DNA of 53,920 bases from NCBI GenBank assembly GCA_031296935.1, contig JAVDPD010000034.1, positions 1 to 53,920 on the forward strand. The letters are read 5' to 3'. Of this stretch, positions 25,616-34,923 are shown in pieces. Below the pieces are notes generated by a model, which saw only the letters and a program-made list of their open reading frames with translations, was not told where the DNA came from and ran no database searches. Numbering within the stretch: position 1 is the stretch's first letter; each line of letters starts with the position of its first letter. The position numbers and the translations under genes were made by a program. The DNA comes from Cerasicoccus maritimus (GTDB lineage Bacteria; Verrucomicrobiota; Verrucomicrobiia; Opitutales; Cerasicoccaceae).

Positions 25616-26899
25616 ATGAGCATACTTTGGATCAAAAACGGTCGCGTGATCGACCCCGCCAATAACCGCGACGCCCAAGGCGATGTATTCGCCGTGGACG
25701 GCAAAATCGTCGACTCCCTGAGCGCCGACCAAAAGGCTTTGGCCGAAGTGGTCGACGCCGAAGGCTGTGTCGTCTGCCCCGGGTTCGTCGACCTGCATTG
25801 CCATTTGCGTGAGCCGGGCGACCGCCACAAGGAAACGATCAAGTCCGGCAGCCGCGCGGCGGCCAAGGGCGGGTTTACCACCGTCGTGGCGATGTCCAAC
25901 ACCAAGCCGCCGGCCGACACCGTCGGCGCGATCCGTCAGATTGTGGACGTGATCGACCGCGACGCGGTGATCAACGTGCTGCCCACCGGCTGCCTCACGC
26001 AAAACCGCGAAGGCCAAGCCCTGGCCCCGATCGGGTCGTTGAAAACCGCGGGCGCCGTAGCCGTGACCGACGGCGGCCACTGCGTGCAAAACCACGAGCT
26101 GATGCGCCGGGGCGTAGAGTACTCGGCGATGTTTGGACTCGTCGTCATGGACCACTGTGAGGACGTGACTCAGACCGATGGCTGCGTGATGAACGAGGGC
26201 GTCTGGTCACTGCGACTCGGCCTGCGCGGCATGCCCCGCGCGGCGGAAGACATCATGGTGTCCCGCAACGTGATCCTGGCCTCGCACTACGGCGCGCACA
26301 TTCATTTGCAGCACATTTCCTCAGGCTATTCGGTGGACATCATCCGCCGCGCCAAGCAACGCGGGGTAAAGATCACCGCCGAAGCGACGCCGCATCATTT
26401 GTCGCTGACCGAAGCTGCGCTCAAGGACTACAGCACGCACTTCAAGGTCGTGCCTCCACTGCGCACCGAGGTGGACCGCCAAGCCCTGATCGAAGGCCTG
26501 CAAGACGGCACAATCGACTGCATTTCCACGGCCCACGCGCCACACACCGAGATCGAGAAAGACAAGGAATTCGACTACGCGCCCTTCGGCATGAATGGCC
26601 TCGAAACCGCGTTGTCCGTCTGCCTCGATACGCTGGTGCGCTCCCAGTTGCTAGAGCTCTCCGACATGATCGCGCTGTTGACCCATAAACCGGCCAACAT
26701 CCTGGGCCTCGACCGTGGAACGCTGAGCGTGGGCGCGTCTGCGGACATCACCATCTTCGATCCGGAAGAAACCTGGGAGGTTTCCCGTGAGAACTTGGCC
26801 AGCCTCTCCCACAATTCACCCTGGCTCGGGCTTACTTTGCGCGGCAAAGTGCGCACGACATTCTCGGAAGGTCGCCAGGCTTATCCGTTTGCCGACTAA
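25616..26899 (+). CDS. pyrC: dihydroorotase, class I
   Basis: A 427-residue amidohydrolase-fold dihydroorotase that cyclises carbamoyl aspartate to dihydroorotate. Zinc ligands HxH are H61 and H63 in VDLHCHLREPG. Further ligands lie in VVMDHCED, HLQHISS and the STAHAPHT loop (Asp replaced by Ala at the usual SDHAPH position). That replacement is seen in members of the PyrC' type, whose activity is lost or altered, so catalysis should be checked. It starts one base after the pyrB stop, consistent with an ATCase-DHOase complex. Confidence 0.92.
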   Translation: MSILWIKNGRVIDPANNRDAQGDVFAVDGKIVDSLSADQKALAEVVDAEGCVVCPGFVDLHCHLREPGDRHKETIKSGSRAAAKGGFTTVVAMSNTKPPADTVGAIRQIVDVIDRDAVINVLPTGCLTQNREGQALAPIGSLKTAGAVAVTDGGHCVQNHELMRRGVEYSAMFGLVVMDHCEDVTQTDGCVMNEGVWSLRLGLRGMPRAAEDIMVSRNVILASHYGAHIHLQHISSGYSVDIIRRAKQRGVKITAEATPHHLSLTEAALKDYSTHFKVVPPLRTEVDRQALIEGLQDGTIDCISTAHAPHTEIEKDKEFDYAPFGMNGLETALSVCLDTLVRSQLLELSDMIALLTHKPANILGLDRGTLSVGASADITIFDPEETWEVSRENLASLSHNSPWLGLTLRGKVRTTFSEGRQAYPFAD

Positions 26900-26908
26900 C
26901 GGCGGCCG

Positions 26909-27766
26909 ATGTTCATCAATGTATACCTAACCACGCTTCTACTAGCGGCTCTGGCTAGTCTCATCAAGGAGGGGCGTGACCTCTTTCGACACCAGCGCCC
27001 GCCACTCCTGGCGTGGAACATCACCTTTGCGCAGTTCTTGCAGATATTCGCACTGGCGGTGGTTTGCTACTTCTTCAGCAGCCTCATTGCCGCTGAGGCA
27101 ACGAAAGACTGGGCAGAAAACCAGGCCCTGGAGCCTTGGCGGTTGACCTTGGTTGGCTATGCCGCGCACCTGTCCATTTTAATCCTGCTCGCGTTCCTGT
27201 TTAACACCAAGGTACGCGACGCAGTGGAGCTCAAGCTCACCGACACGCCACTACAGCTGATCCCGCAACGCATGCCCATCCACCGGGCGATGCTGGCCGG
27301 GCTGACGCTGTTTCTCGCTGCTCTGCCAATACTTGGTGTAGTGAGCATGGTTTGGGGGCAGGTGCTGGAGTTGCTGAATGATTTCGGTTTCAACATCCCG
27401 CTCGACCGTCAGGCGCAAATTGAGATGTTTGCCAACGTGGAGAACCCTTACGCCACTGCGGCATTGATTTTTCTGGCGGTGGTCATCGCACCGATCAGTG
27501 AGGAATTGTTCTTCCGCGGCTTCATCTACCGCTATCTCAAGGGGCAGGCACCAAGGCTTCTCGCCATGATAATTAGTGCGGCTTTCTTTGCGTTGATTCA
27601 TTTCAACTGGATGGCGATGGCGCCGCTATTCCTGCTTGGCATCGTTTTGTGCTGGGCGTATGAAAAGAACGAGAACATCCTCGCCTCCATCTTTCTTCAC
27701 GGAATCTTTAACGCGAACACCATCCTGATCATCTTCCTGGCTCCCGATCTCGAGGCCCTTTCCTAG
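26909..27766 (+). CDS. CPBP-family intramembrane metalloprotease
   Basis: A 285-residue polytopic membrane protein of the CAAX-protease/bacteriocin-processing (CPBP, ABI) family. The three motifs are intact: EELFFRG (E198, E199, R203), the FFALIHF histidine (H231) and HGIFNAN (H264, N268). About seven hydrophobic segments are visible. Bacterial members can act in bacteriocin maturation, immunity or membrane-protein turnover; the substrate here is unknown. It is embedded in the pyr-thiL run, 9 bp after pyrC and 7 bp before thiL, so it is co-transcribed with biosynthetic genes. Confidence 0.9.
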   Translation: MFINVYLTTLLLAALASLIKEGRDLFRHQRPPLLAWNITFAQFLQIFALAVVCYFFSSLIAAEATKDWAENQALEPWRLTLVGYAAHLSILILLAFLFNTKVRDAVELKLTDTPLQLIPQRMPIHRAMLAGLTLFLAALPILGVVSMVWGQVLELLNDFGFNIPLDRQAQIEMFANVENPYATAALIFLAVVIAPISEELFFRGFIYRYLKGQAPRLLAMIISAAFFALIHFNWMAMAPLFLLGIVLCWAYEKNENILASIFLHGIFNANTILIIFLAPDLEALS

Positions 27767-27773
27767 ACTGCAA

Positions 27774-28754
27774 GTGACACCTTTTACCGATCAGCCCGAA
27801 GACCAAATCGCCCAGCTCGGCGAAATTGGCCTCATCGAGAAAATCACCAAGTGGATGGAGCCGATTTCCCCGCCTCCGCCCTTTGGCATTGGCGACGACT
27901 GCGCGGTGATGGACTCCGGGGATGTGGGCACGATCCTGACTACCGTCGATGCGCTGATCTGGAACGAACATTTCGACGACACCTTTACGCCCGAAGAAGC
28001 CGGCGCGAAACTCGTTAAGCGCAACCTCAGCGACATCGCCGCCATGGGAGGCGCGCCCGCCGGCGCGGTCATCGCGCTGACCCTCGCCGACAACGTGAGC
28101 GTCAGTTGGCTGGAGCGTTTTTATGCCGGCATTTGCGAAACGGCATTGCAGAACTATTTCCTCATTGTCGGCGGCGATGTGACCCGCGGCGGCGCCAAGG
28201 ATTTCTTCGGCTCGCACCTGACCTTGATGGGCAGCGTGCCGCGCGCGATCCGGCGTCAGGGCGGACAAAAAGCCGGTGACTTCATCCTCGTAACCGGCGA
28301 CCTCGGCGGCACCCGCCACGGCAAGGAAAAGACTTTTCAGCCCCTCCTCAGCGAAGGCCAGTGGTTTGGTGAGCAAAACGTCGTGAAAGGCATGATCGAC
28401 GTCACCGACGGCCTCGCGAAAGACATCCCCGCGCTGTTGCCCGATGGCTGCTGCGCACACTTGGACATCGCCTCCGTACCGATCAGCGATGCCGCCAAAG
28501 CGTTGGCCGCAAAGACCGGCAAGACCGCGCTGGAGCACGCCCTCTGCGACGGCGAAGACTACGAGCTACTCGTGGTGCTCGACTCCGAAGTGGACCCGCA
28601 ATTGATGATCGATGAGTGGGCCAAGAAATACGACTCACCGCTGACCTTGATCGGTAAAATCGCCCCTGCCGCCGAAGGCCAAAATCGCAAGCTCATCGAT
28701 GCCACCTCCGGTGCCTTGATCGACGCTGCGGCCTTCGAGCATTTTGGCCAATAG
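27774..28754 (+). CDS. thiL: thiamine-monophosphate kinase
   Basis: A 326-residue ThiL, phosphorylating thiamine monophosphate to the active diphosphate. Visible family features are FGIGDDCAVM (Mg/ATP site), TTVDALIWNEHFD, KRNLSDIAAMGGAPAGAVIAL, VGGDVTRGG and MIDVTDGLAKDIPAL. The start is a GTG at 27774, 7 bp after the protease stop; no better ATG is available. No other thiamine genes are nearby. Confidence 0.94.
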   Translation: MTPFTDQPEDQIAQLGEIGLIEKITKWMEPISPPPPFGIGDDCAVMDSGDVGTILTTVDALIWNEHFDDTFTPEEAGAKLVKRNLSDIAAMGGAPAGAVIALTLADNVSVSWLERFYAGICETALQNYFLIVGGDVTRGGAKDFFGSHLTLMGSVPRAIRRQGGQKAGDFILVTGDLGGTRHGKEKTFQPLLSEGQWFGEQNVVKGMIDVTDGLAKDIPALLPDGCCAHLDIASVPISDAAKALAAKTGKTALEHALCDGEDYELLVVLDSEVDPQLMIDEWAKKYDSPLTLIGKIAPAAEGQNRKLIDATSGALIDAAAFEHFGQ

Positions 28755-28826
28755 CCAGCGGCGTTGCCCGATGGTAACGCATTTTAATCTAGCGCCCAAC
28801 GCGCTGCATCGCTAACCCATTGCGAC

Positions 28827-29480
28827 ATGAATATAGGAGCCATTTTTGATTGGGACGGCGTGGTCATTGACTCTTCGGCGGCGCATGAGCGCAGTTGGGA
28901 ACTGCTGGCAGCGGAGCGCAATTTGTTCCTGCCCGAAGACCACTTCAAGAAAGGCTTTGGCCGCAAAAACCAGTTCATCATCCCCAATCTGCTCGATTGG
29001 ACCCACGACCACGAGGAGATCGAGGAGCTTAGCTTCCGCAAGGAGGAGCTTTATCGCGAGATCATCAAAAAGGAGGGCATCGACGCCCTGCCCGGCATCA
29101 AGGAGCTGCTAAAGTTTCTCCACGAGCAAGGCGTTCCCTGCGTCGTCGGCACCTCCACGCCACGCATCAACGTAGAGACCATCATGGACGTCCTCGGCGT
29201 GCGCGAATATTTTCAGGACATCGTGTCGGCGGAAGACGTCACCCACGGCAAGCCGGACCCCGAGGTATTCCTGCTCGCCGCGAGCAAAATCGGCCGCGAA
29301 CCCGCGAGCTGCCTGGTGTTTGAGGACGCCCACTACGGTATTGAGGCCGGTCTGCGCGGCAGCATGAAGGTGGTTGCTGTCGCCACGACCCACCCAATTG
29401 AGGACCTGCACGAAGCCCACATGGCTGTCCACCGGTTGAGTAATCTGAATTACGAAGCGATGCTTGACCTCGTGCGTTGA
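28827..29480 (+). CDS. HAD-superfamily hydrolase, beta-phosphoglucomutase-like
   Basis: A 217-residue HAD enzyme with a helical cap. Motif I is FDWDGVVIDS (nucleophile D8 and D10), motif II is VVGTSTPR, motif III is THGKPDPEVF, and motif IV is VFEDAHYGIEAG. The cap (about residues 20-90) fits the beta-phosphoglucomutase/phosphatase subfamily. Either a sugar-phosphate mutase or a phosphatase is possible. No Shine-Dalgarno precedes the ATG. Confidence 0.88.
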   Translation: MNIGAIFDWDGVVIDSSAAHERSWELLAAERNLFLPEDHFKKGFGRKNQFIIPNLLDWTHDHEEIEELSFRKEELYREIIKKEGIDALPGIKELLKFLHEQGVPCVVGTSTPRINVETIMDVLGVREYFQDIVSAEDVTHGKPDPEVFLLAASKIGREPASCLVFEDAHYGIEAGLRGSMKVVAVATTHPIEDLHEAHMAVHRLSNLNYEAMLDLVR

Positions 29481-29591
29481 TAAAAGCGGGAACAAAACGA
29501 CCGCGAAACCTCTCTTAACCGCGAAACAACCCATTAATTCGGCAGGGAATTCCGTTGACCTCCCCGCCTCAATACGAAATATCAACCGCTT

Positions 29592-30269
29592 ATGATACTC
29601 AAGCACCTACGTCCCCTCGCAGCCGCCGCTCTGCTTTCCATGCCCCTATTCGCACAGGCAGAGGACGCAGCCAGCTCTAACAATATGAAGATACTAGAAA
29701 ACTTTGGATGGTTCGTCGCCGAAAGCACCCAAAAGCTCGAGTTGAGTGATTCCGAACAGGAAGCATTCCTCAAGGGAGTTAAGGATGCGCTCAACAACAC
29801 CGGAGGCCCGGAAGACAAGCAAGCGGCTGCCATGGAAGTGCAGCAATACCTGCAGTCTCGCTTCAACGGCATCATGGAGAAGGAAAACGAAGCTTTCTTT
29901 GCCGAACTAAAGGCGAATCCGAATATCAAGCAGAGCCCAACTGGCCTCTACTACGAGATCATCGAGGAAGGCGACGCAACCCGCGCTGGACCGGAAGACT
30001 CCGTGAAGGTCCACTACAAGGGCACACTCGTGGACGGCACCGAGTTTGACAGCTCCTACAAGCGCGGCGAACCCGCAACCTTCCCGGTTGGCGGCGTCGT
30101 TAAGGGCTTCGGTGAAGGCGTCCAGCTCGTTGGCGCTGGCGGCAAGGTAAAGCTCTACATTCCGGGCAATCTCGGCTACGGCCCGAACCCGCCCCGTGGC
30201 AGCCAGATTCCGCCGAATGGCACGCTGATCTTTGACGTCGAGATGGTAGAAGTCAACCCCGACTCCTAA
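29592..30269 (+). CDS. FKBP-type peptidyl-prolyl isomerase, exported
   Basis: A 225-residue FkpA/Mip-like protein. The signal peptide (residues 1 to about 23, ending AQA) is followed by a helical dimerisation domain with the usual N-terminal repeats (about 30-115, LELSDSEQEAFLKGVKDAL) and an FKBP domain (about 118-222: VKVHYKGTLVDGTEFDSS, FPVGGVVKGFGEGVQLV, YIPGNLGYG, LIFDVEMVEV). It probably works as a periplasmic folding catalyst and chaperone. A clear terminator follows, so it is monocistronic at its 3' side. Confidence 0.93.
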   Translation: MILKHLRPLAAAALLSMPLFAQAEDAASSNNMKILENFGWFVAESTQKLELSDSEQEAFLKGVKDALNNTGGPEDKQAAAMEVQQYLQSRFNGIMEKENEAFFAELKANPNIKQSPTGLYYEIIEEGDATRAGPEDSVKVHYKGTLVDGTEFDSSYKRGEPATFPVGGVVKGFGEGVQLVGAGGKVKLYIPGNLGYGPNPPRGSQIPPNGTLIFDVEMVEVNPDS

Positions 30270-30289
30270 GACCTTTTCTCATTCATTTC

Positions 30290-30321
30290 AAAAGGCGGTT
30301 CCTGCGGGAGCCGCCTTTTTC
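30290..30321 (+). terminator. intrinsic terminator after the FKBP gene
   Basis: aaaaggcgg (30290-30298) with the following ttcc pairs with the gggagccgcc stretch ending at 30315, with one offset, and a T-run follows. It begins about 20 bp after the stop codon. Confidence 0.85.
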
Positions 30322-30437
30322 TGTTTGTTTGAGGACGATGCTGTCTTTCTACAGATCGCCCAAGAGCCCAGCTCTGGAAATTATACCGATTCCCAACCGT
30401 ATTGAGACTTAAAAAGAACCCAACATACGGAGGATTT

Positions 30438-30501
30438 AACAGGAAGATCGGAAAGAGCGGGAAGCAGCAAGAAACTTCCCGTTCTTTCCGATCTTCCTGT
30501 T
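30438..30501. repeat. 27-bp inverted repeat, long hairpin
   Basis: The arms 30438-30464 (aacaggaagatcggaaagag...) and 30475-30501 are reverse complements except for one position, which would be a G-U pair in RNA. The loop is 10 nt. It lies between the convergent FKBP and HAD genes, after a separate terminator, so it is not needed for termination. A shorter hairpin with the same caggaagatc start is at 36070-36088. It is probably a dispersed palindromic repeat. Confidence 0.6.
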
Positions 30502-30566
30502 TGAAATTAATTTCATTACACCAAGTGATACTGCGAAACTCTCAAATCTTTTGAGAAATGTTATCT

Positions 30567-31529
30567 CTATTCAAACGGGTATACCTTCCCCCAGTCCTTT
30601 TGCATATCGACGATTAGCCAGCCGCGCTGCGGGCCTTCATCCAGACCACGACTCAACTTACCCACATGCGAATCCCGGTCGTAGGCCCATTCACGCTGGG
30701 CATCAGTGTGATGCACAAGCATGCCGAAGCGTGCTCCCTCTCCCGATGTGGTGTATTCGAGCATTTCAAAATCTCCGTCGGAGTTGCCCGCAGCAAAAAT
30801 CGGGCGACGCCCAATGAATTGGTAAATCCCCACTGGCTTACCGGCTTGGTCATCAATCAATGCGATCTCTGGCTCTTTGATGATGACGGGCTTGCCAGCA
30901 TGCACTTCGTATTTCGCCTTGAGCGTAGTGCCCACCACTTGCTCAGGCGGAATACCGTAAGTCTCTTCAGCAAAGACCCGTAGAAAATCAATGCCTCCTC
31001 CAGAGACGATGTAAGTCTTGAAATCGTTGGCCCGTAAGTATGCCAACAACTCCAGCATCGGCTGAAAAACCATCTCTCTATAAAGCATGCCGGTTTGAGG
31101 GTGTTTGGCGGTATCCAGCCAATCCCGTGCGGATTGCTCAAACTCCTCCGCAGTCATGCTACTATGGGCAACGAGGGCCGCCTCTAACAACGCTTCCTTC
31201 TTCGCCGAAAGCGCTGACTGATAATCGCCTTTGAGGATGGACGCGTAGGGCTCCTGTGTTTGCCACTCAGGATGCTCAGGGGCCAGCTCTCTTATTTGGT
31301 CGAAAACAAAGATCAGCTGAAAATAGACCGGTTTTTCCGACCATAGACAGCCATCATTGTCGAAGGTAGCGATGCGCTCTGCCGATGGGACGTAATTCGG
31401 TGATTTCGGATCGGTCACCTTGTCGACAAAGCTGATGATCTCTTGCTTGACGGGTGTGTTATTCCACGATGGAAGTGGGTCCGCACAAAGGCAGGCCGTG
31501 AGTCCGAGAAAGAATCCGAGCAATTTCAT
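30567..31529 (-). CDS. exported HAD-family phosphatase
   Basis: A 320-residue HAD hydrolase of the phosphoserine-phosphatase-like branch. Motif I is FDNDGCLW (D57, D59), motif II is TYIVSGGGIDF and motif III/IV lie in ALIDDQAGK and AAGNSDGDFEML. The N-terminus MKLLGFFLGLTACLC has an LTAC lipobox (Cys 13), so it is probably a lipoprotein or otherwise secreted. It follows the arylsulfatase gene in the same direction; this pairing with secreted sulfatases recurs in bacteria that degrade sulfated glycans, and a role in freeing phosphate or tailoring substrates is plausible but not shown. A terminator-like hairpin separates it from the sulfatase. Confidence 0.85.
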   Translation of the reverse strand: MKLLGFFLGLTACLCADPLPSWNNTPVKQEIISFVDKVTDPKSPNYVPSAERIATFDNDGCLWSEKPVYFQLIFVFDQIRELAPEHPEWQTQEPYASILKGDYQSALSAKKEALLEAALVAHSSMTAEEFEQSARDWLDTAKHPQTGMLYREMVFQPMLELLAYLRANDFKTYIVSGGGIDFLRVFAEETYGIPPEQVVGTTLKAKYEVHAGKPVIIKEPEIALIDDQAGKPVGIYQFIGRRPIFAAGNSDGDFEMLEYTTSGEGARFGMLVHHTDAQREWAYDRDSHVGKLSRGLDEGPQRGWLIVDMQKDWGKVYPFE

Positions 31530-31534
31530 GACTT

Positions 31535-31568
31535 AAAAAATAGGCCGCACTCGTGACGAGATACGGCC
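31535..31568 (-). terminator. terminator-like hairpin between sulfatase and HAD genes
   Basis: Read on the minus strand, ggccg...ctcg-tca-cgag...cggcc (31568-31543) forms a stem with two small internal loops, followed by a run of six Ts (31540-31535). The T-run ends 5 bp before the HAD start codon, so it may attenuate expression of the HAD gene relative to the sulfatase. Confidence 0.6.
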
Positions 31569-31578
31569 CAGATTGAAT

Positions 31579-33150
31579 TTAGTGGCTGATCATTCCCCGC
31601 TTAATTTGCTCTTCAATCTTCTTGAGATTGAAAGAACCAGGCGTTTGGCTGGGCGGATATTCCTGAATGGTCTTCAGGAACTTGGCTGCCTTTTGCTGCA
31701 TGGGAGCCAGGACGTAAGCGCGATCCAAAAACCAATCATTGTAGGTATTGGAGTTGTGCTGGGCGCGCTCGTAGGGGTCGCGTCGCAGGTTAAACAGCAG
31801 CGGCACACGCAACTCAGTGAACGGCTCACGCCAAACACCAAAAGCCACACCACGGTTTTCCAGGAAGACCGCCTTCCATGCGTCGTATCGCATTGCGACT
31901 ACGTTGCCATCGTCATTGACGTAGATAAAGTCATCTCTGGCGGACTGATCGGTCTTGCCCATCAAATAATCCGACTGATCCATACCATCAATGTAGTTGC
32001 GGTAGCTGCGGCCATTGAGCTCTACACCTTCCAGCAACTGCTGCTTAATGTCCGGATTCCCCGCAATCGCCGCAAAAGTAGGCAGCCAGTCTTCGTGGGA
32101 GGTAATTCCAGTCAGCCATTCGCCTTCGCGGAATTTACCCGGCCAACGAACGAAACACGGCACGCGGTAGGCACCCTCCCAGTTGGAATTTTTTTCCGAG
32201 CGAAATGGCGTCGTGCCAGCATCAGGCCAGGTATTGTAATGTGGGCCATTGTCCGTGGAATACTGGACAATGGTGTTTTCGGAGATACCAAGCTCGTCCA
32301 AAAGGTCTAGTAGCTCGCCCACATGCATATCGTGCTCGACCATACCGTCTGAATACTCGTCGTTCTGGCCCGAAATGCCACGGTGCTCTTCTTTTACATG
32401 GGTACGGAAGTGCATGCGCGTGCCGTTCCACCAACAGAAGAAGGGCTGGCCCGCCTCATGCTGGCGCTTGATGAAGTCCTTGGCGGCAGCGAGGGTTTCC
32501 TCGTCAATGGTCTCCATACGCTTCTTGGTCAGCGGTCCTGTGTCCTCGATACTCTGGCCCCCCTTACCGTCGGCCTTACACTTCAGGACACCACGTGGGC
32601 CATAGACGTCGATAAACTTCCGTCCATCGGCGAGGACCATATCGCGTGGATAGTCTTCGTTTTCGGGCTCTTCCTCGGCGTTCAGGTGGTAGAGGTTGCC
32701 CATAAATTCGTCAAAACCGTGCATTGTAGGCAGGTGCTCGTCGCGGTCGCCCTGGTGGTTTTTGCCAAACTGACCAGTGGCGTAACCGAGCGACTTCATC
32801 ACCGTCGCAATGGTGACATCTGTTTTCTGCCAGCCTTCTTTTGCGCTGGGCAAACCAACCTTGGTCATGCCACTCCGAACCGGGACAGAACCCGAGAGGA
32901 ACGCTGCCCGACCGGCAGTACAGGATTGTTGGCCATAATAATCAGTGAAGCCAATGCCTTCACTAGCGATACGGTCGATGTTGGGCGTCATGTAGCCCAT
33001 CATGCCGTGACTGTTATAACTGATATTGGTGATGCCAATGTCGTCGCCCCAAATAACGAGAATATTAGGTTTCTTTGTATCTTGGGCGGATGCGCAGAGC
33101 GCAGCAAAACCGACGCATAGCGCCAGCAGCAGGGGTTTAGTGCGTAACAT
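31579..33150 (-). CDS. secreted arylsulfatase, type I (FGly)
   Basis: A 523-residue sulfatase. The signal peptide ends near residue 22 (CASAQ). The formylglycine motif is CTAGRAAFLSG (C77-x-A-x-R81), metal-binding acids are in ILVIWGDDIG (about 36-37), and HEDWLPTF and YSTDNGPHYN are typical. It should hydrolyse sulfate esters in the periplasm or outside the cell after Cys-to-formylglycine conversion by an anaerobic sulfatase-maturating enzyme, which is not in this window. The glycan target is not known. Sulfatases are numerous in marine Verrucomicrobiota. Confidence 0.94.
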   Translation of the reverse strand: MLRTKPLLLALCVGFAALCASAQDTKKPNILVIWGDDIGITNISYNSHGMMGYMTPNIDRIASEGIGFTDYYGQQSCTAGRAAFLSGSVPVRSGMTKVGLPSAKEGWQKTDVTIATVMKSLGYATGQFGKNHQGDRDEHLPTMHGFDEFMGNLYHLNAEEEPENEDYPRDMVLADGRKFIDVYGPRGVLKCKADGKGGQSIEDTGPLTKKRMETIDEETLAAAKDFIKRQHEAGQPFFCWWNGTRMHFRTHVKEEHRGISGQNDEYSDGMVEHDMHVGELLDLLDELGISENTIVQYSTDNGPHYNTWPDAGTTPFRSEKNSNWEGAYRVPCFVRWPGKFREGEWLTGITSHEDWLPTFAAIAGNPDIKQQLLEGVELNGRSYRNYIDGMDQSDYLMGKTDQSARDDFIYVNDDGNVVAMRYDAWKAVFLENRGVAFGVWREPFTELRVPLLFNLRRDPYERAQHNSNTYNDWFLDRAYVLAPMQQKAAKFLKTIQEYPPSQTPGSFNLKKIEEQIKRGMISH

Positions 33151-33345
33151 AATGTATAGAGTAGGTTAACGTGGTCTTAGACACTTCACGTCATTAAGAC
33201 ATGTACAAACTAATATACACCAAGAAGGAACTAAAGCCAAATACACAGAAAACTTTATGGCTACCTAATAGCCTAGGCATGACTCGCCACGCCAACCTAT
33301 CTGCCATTGACCAAAGGAGCTGCCTCTCAGTGGTCGTAGCGGTGC

Positions 33346-34761
33346 CTAGTGACCGGCTGGAGCCTCTAGGTAGTGGCCCTCGATCAATGCATTGTAGCCG
33401 GCATATTTGTAGAGTTCGTGCAAGGTCGGCATGTTGTAAACACGGTTGATTAACGTTTCCAGCGTGCTGTGGTTGTCAACGACAGCCATACCATAGTGAA
33501 CGAGCTCTGTGGCGATCTTGCCAAAAATATGCACGCCCAGAACCACTTGGCTTTCCTTGTCGACGACCAGCTTGAGTATTCCATTTTTAACGCCCATGAT
33601 CTTGCCGCGAGGCATGTCTACATAACGCGCGCGACCGACAATGACCTCATGCCCCTTGTCCTTGGCCTCATCTTCAGTCAGGCCATAAACACTGACTTCT
33701 GGAATGGTGTAGATGCCATAAGGAAAATGCTCCGTGAGCTTCACCTGGTCACCAAAACCAAACATGTGGGAGACAGCCACCCGCCCCTGGTCCATTCCCG
33801 TGCTGGCCAGCGCAGGAAAGCCAATCACATCGCCCACGGCAAAAATACTGGGCACAGCCGTACGGTATTCCTTGTCGACGACGATGTTCCCACGCTTGCC
33901 TAACTCCACGCCGACATCTTCCAAACCCAGCTTGCCAGATTGACCAGAGCGACCAGCTGCATAGAGGAACATGTCCGCCTGAATCGGATCGCCGTCCGAA
34001 AGCTTGGCGTGGACGTTATACTCGTGCTCGTCGGGCAGAATCGTCACCTCGTCGATACGCTGGTTGAAAATAAACTCGATGTTATCGCTCTTCATGCTCT
34101 CCATGAGCATGTCGCGGATCTCGGGATCGAGGAAGCTGAGGATGTCCGGGTGGCTGTTAACCAGCTTAACCTTGACGCCCATGATGCCAAAAATTGTCGC
34201 GTATTCGCAGCCGATTACGCCCGCCCCTACAATGACGATAGACTTCGGGATGCCTTTGATGTTTAAAATTGTGTCCGAGTCGTGCACGAACTGACCGTCA
34301 AACGGGATGCCTGGCGGGTGAAATGGATAAGAGCCAGTGGCGATGAGGATAAAATCTCCTTCGATCAGGTCATCATCTTCACCTACAATCTGCACGCGAT
34401 TCGGGGAGATGACCGTGCCCGCTCCCTTGTAGATGTCGATATTGTGAAGGAGAAAATTCTTCTCAATGCCGAGCTCCTGCGAGTCCTGCACTTCATTTTT
34501 ACGGAAAAAGAAGTCTTCCGCGTTGGCCGCATGCTGGAGCTCCTTGTCCACGCCCCAAAGGCCGGTTTCATTGCGGCCCGAGTAATACAAGGCGGTTTCC
34601 TTGAGTGTTTTGGACGGCAGCGTGCCGGTATTGGTGCCCGCTCCACCGAGCATGGACTCCTTTTCCACAACTGCGACGCTCTTGCCGTGGTAGGCGGCTT
34701 TCATCGCTGCTTTCTCCCCCGCGGGGCCCGATCCGATAACAATCAAGTCGTATTGCTTCAT
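33346..34761 (-). CDS. sthA: soluble pyridine nucleotide transhydrogenase
   Basis: A 471-residue flavoprotein of the disulfide-reductase fold, transferring hydride between NADH and NADPH. The FAD motif is GSGPAG (residues 10-15) and the NAD(P) motif is GAGVIGCEYATIF. The redox disulfide CxxxxC of lipoamide dehydrogenases is absent (MLGGAGTNTGTLPSK), which separates SthA from its relatives. The C-terminal dimerisation domain (MPTLHELYKYAGYNAL) is complete. It should balance NADPH in the cytoplasm. It stands alone, with 195 bp of unremarkable sequence separating it from the sulfatase gene. Confidence 0.95.
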   Translation of the reverse strand: MKQYDLIVIGSGPAGEKAAMKAAYHGKSVAVVEKESMLGGAGTNTGTLPSKTLKETALYYSGRNETGLWGVDKELQHAANAEDFFFRKNEVQDSQELGIEKNFLLHNIDIYKGAGTVISPNRVQIVGEDDDLIEGDFILIATGSYPFHPPGIPFDGQFVHDSDTILNIKGIPKSIVIVGAGVIGCEYATIFGIMGVKVKLVNSHPDILSFLDPEIRDMLMESMKSDNIEFIFNQRIDEVTILPDEHEYNVHAKLSDGDPIQADMFLYAAGRSGQSGKLGLEDVGVELGKRGNIVVDKEYRTAVPSIFAVGDVIGFPALASTGMDQGRVAVSHMFGFGDQVKLTEHFPYGIYTIPEVSVYGLTEDEAKDKGHEVIVGRARYVDMPRGKIMGVKNGILKLVVDKESQVVLGVHIFGKIATELVHYGMAVVDNHSTLETLINRVYNMPTLHELYKYAGYNALIEGHYLEAPAGH

Positions 34762-34923
34762 AGCTTACCCAAACCTATAGCACATCCTTGGCTCATGGGA
34801 AGCGCAAGCTGCCAAAATCAGCAGATTTTTTCATTCCCGTGCAATTATTCGTCAACTAGCCACCAAACCGGCAGAATTGACGCCAGCTCTGCTCCCCGAC
34901 TACCTTGGACAGCAGCCGCTTGC

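Noticed and set aside
30442..30458. Similarity to a sequencing adapter (agatcggaaagagc versus the common AGATCGGAAGAGC)
   Set aside because: The sequence has an extra A and is part of a 27-bp inverted repeat present on both arms, so a biological repeat is more likely than adapter contamination.
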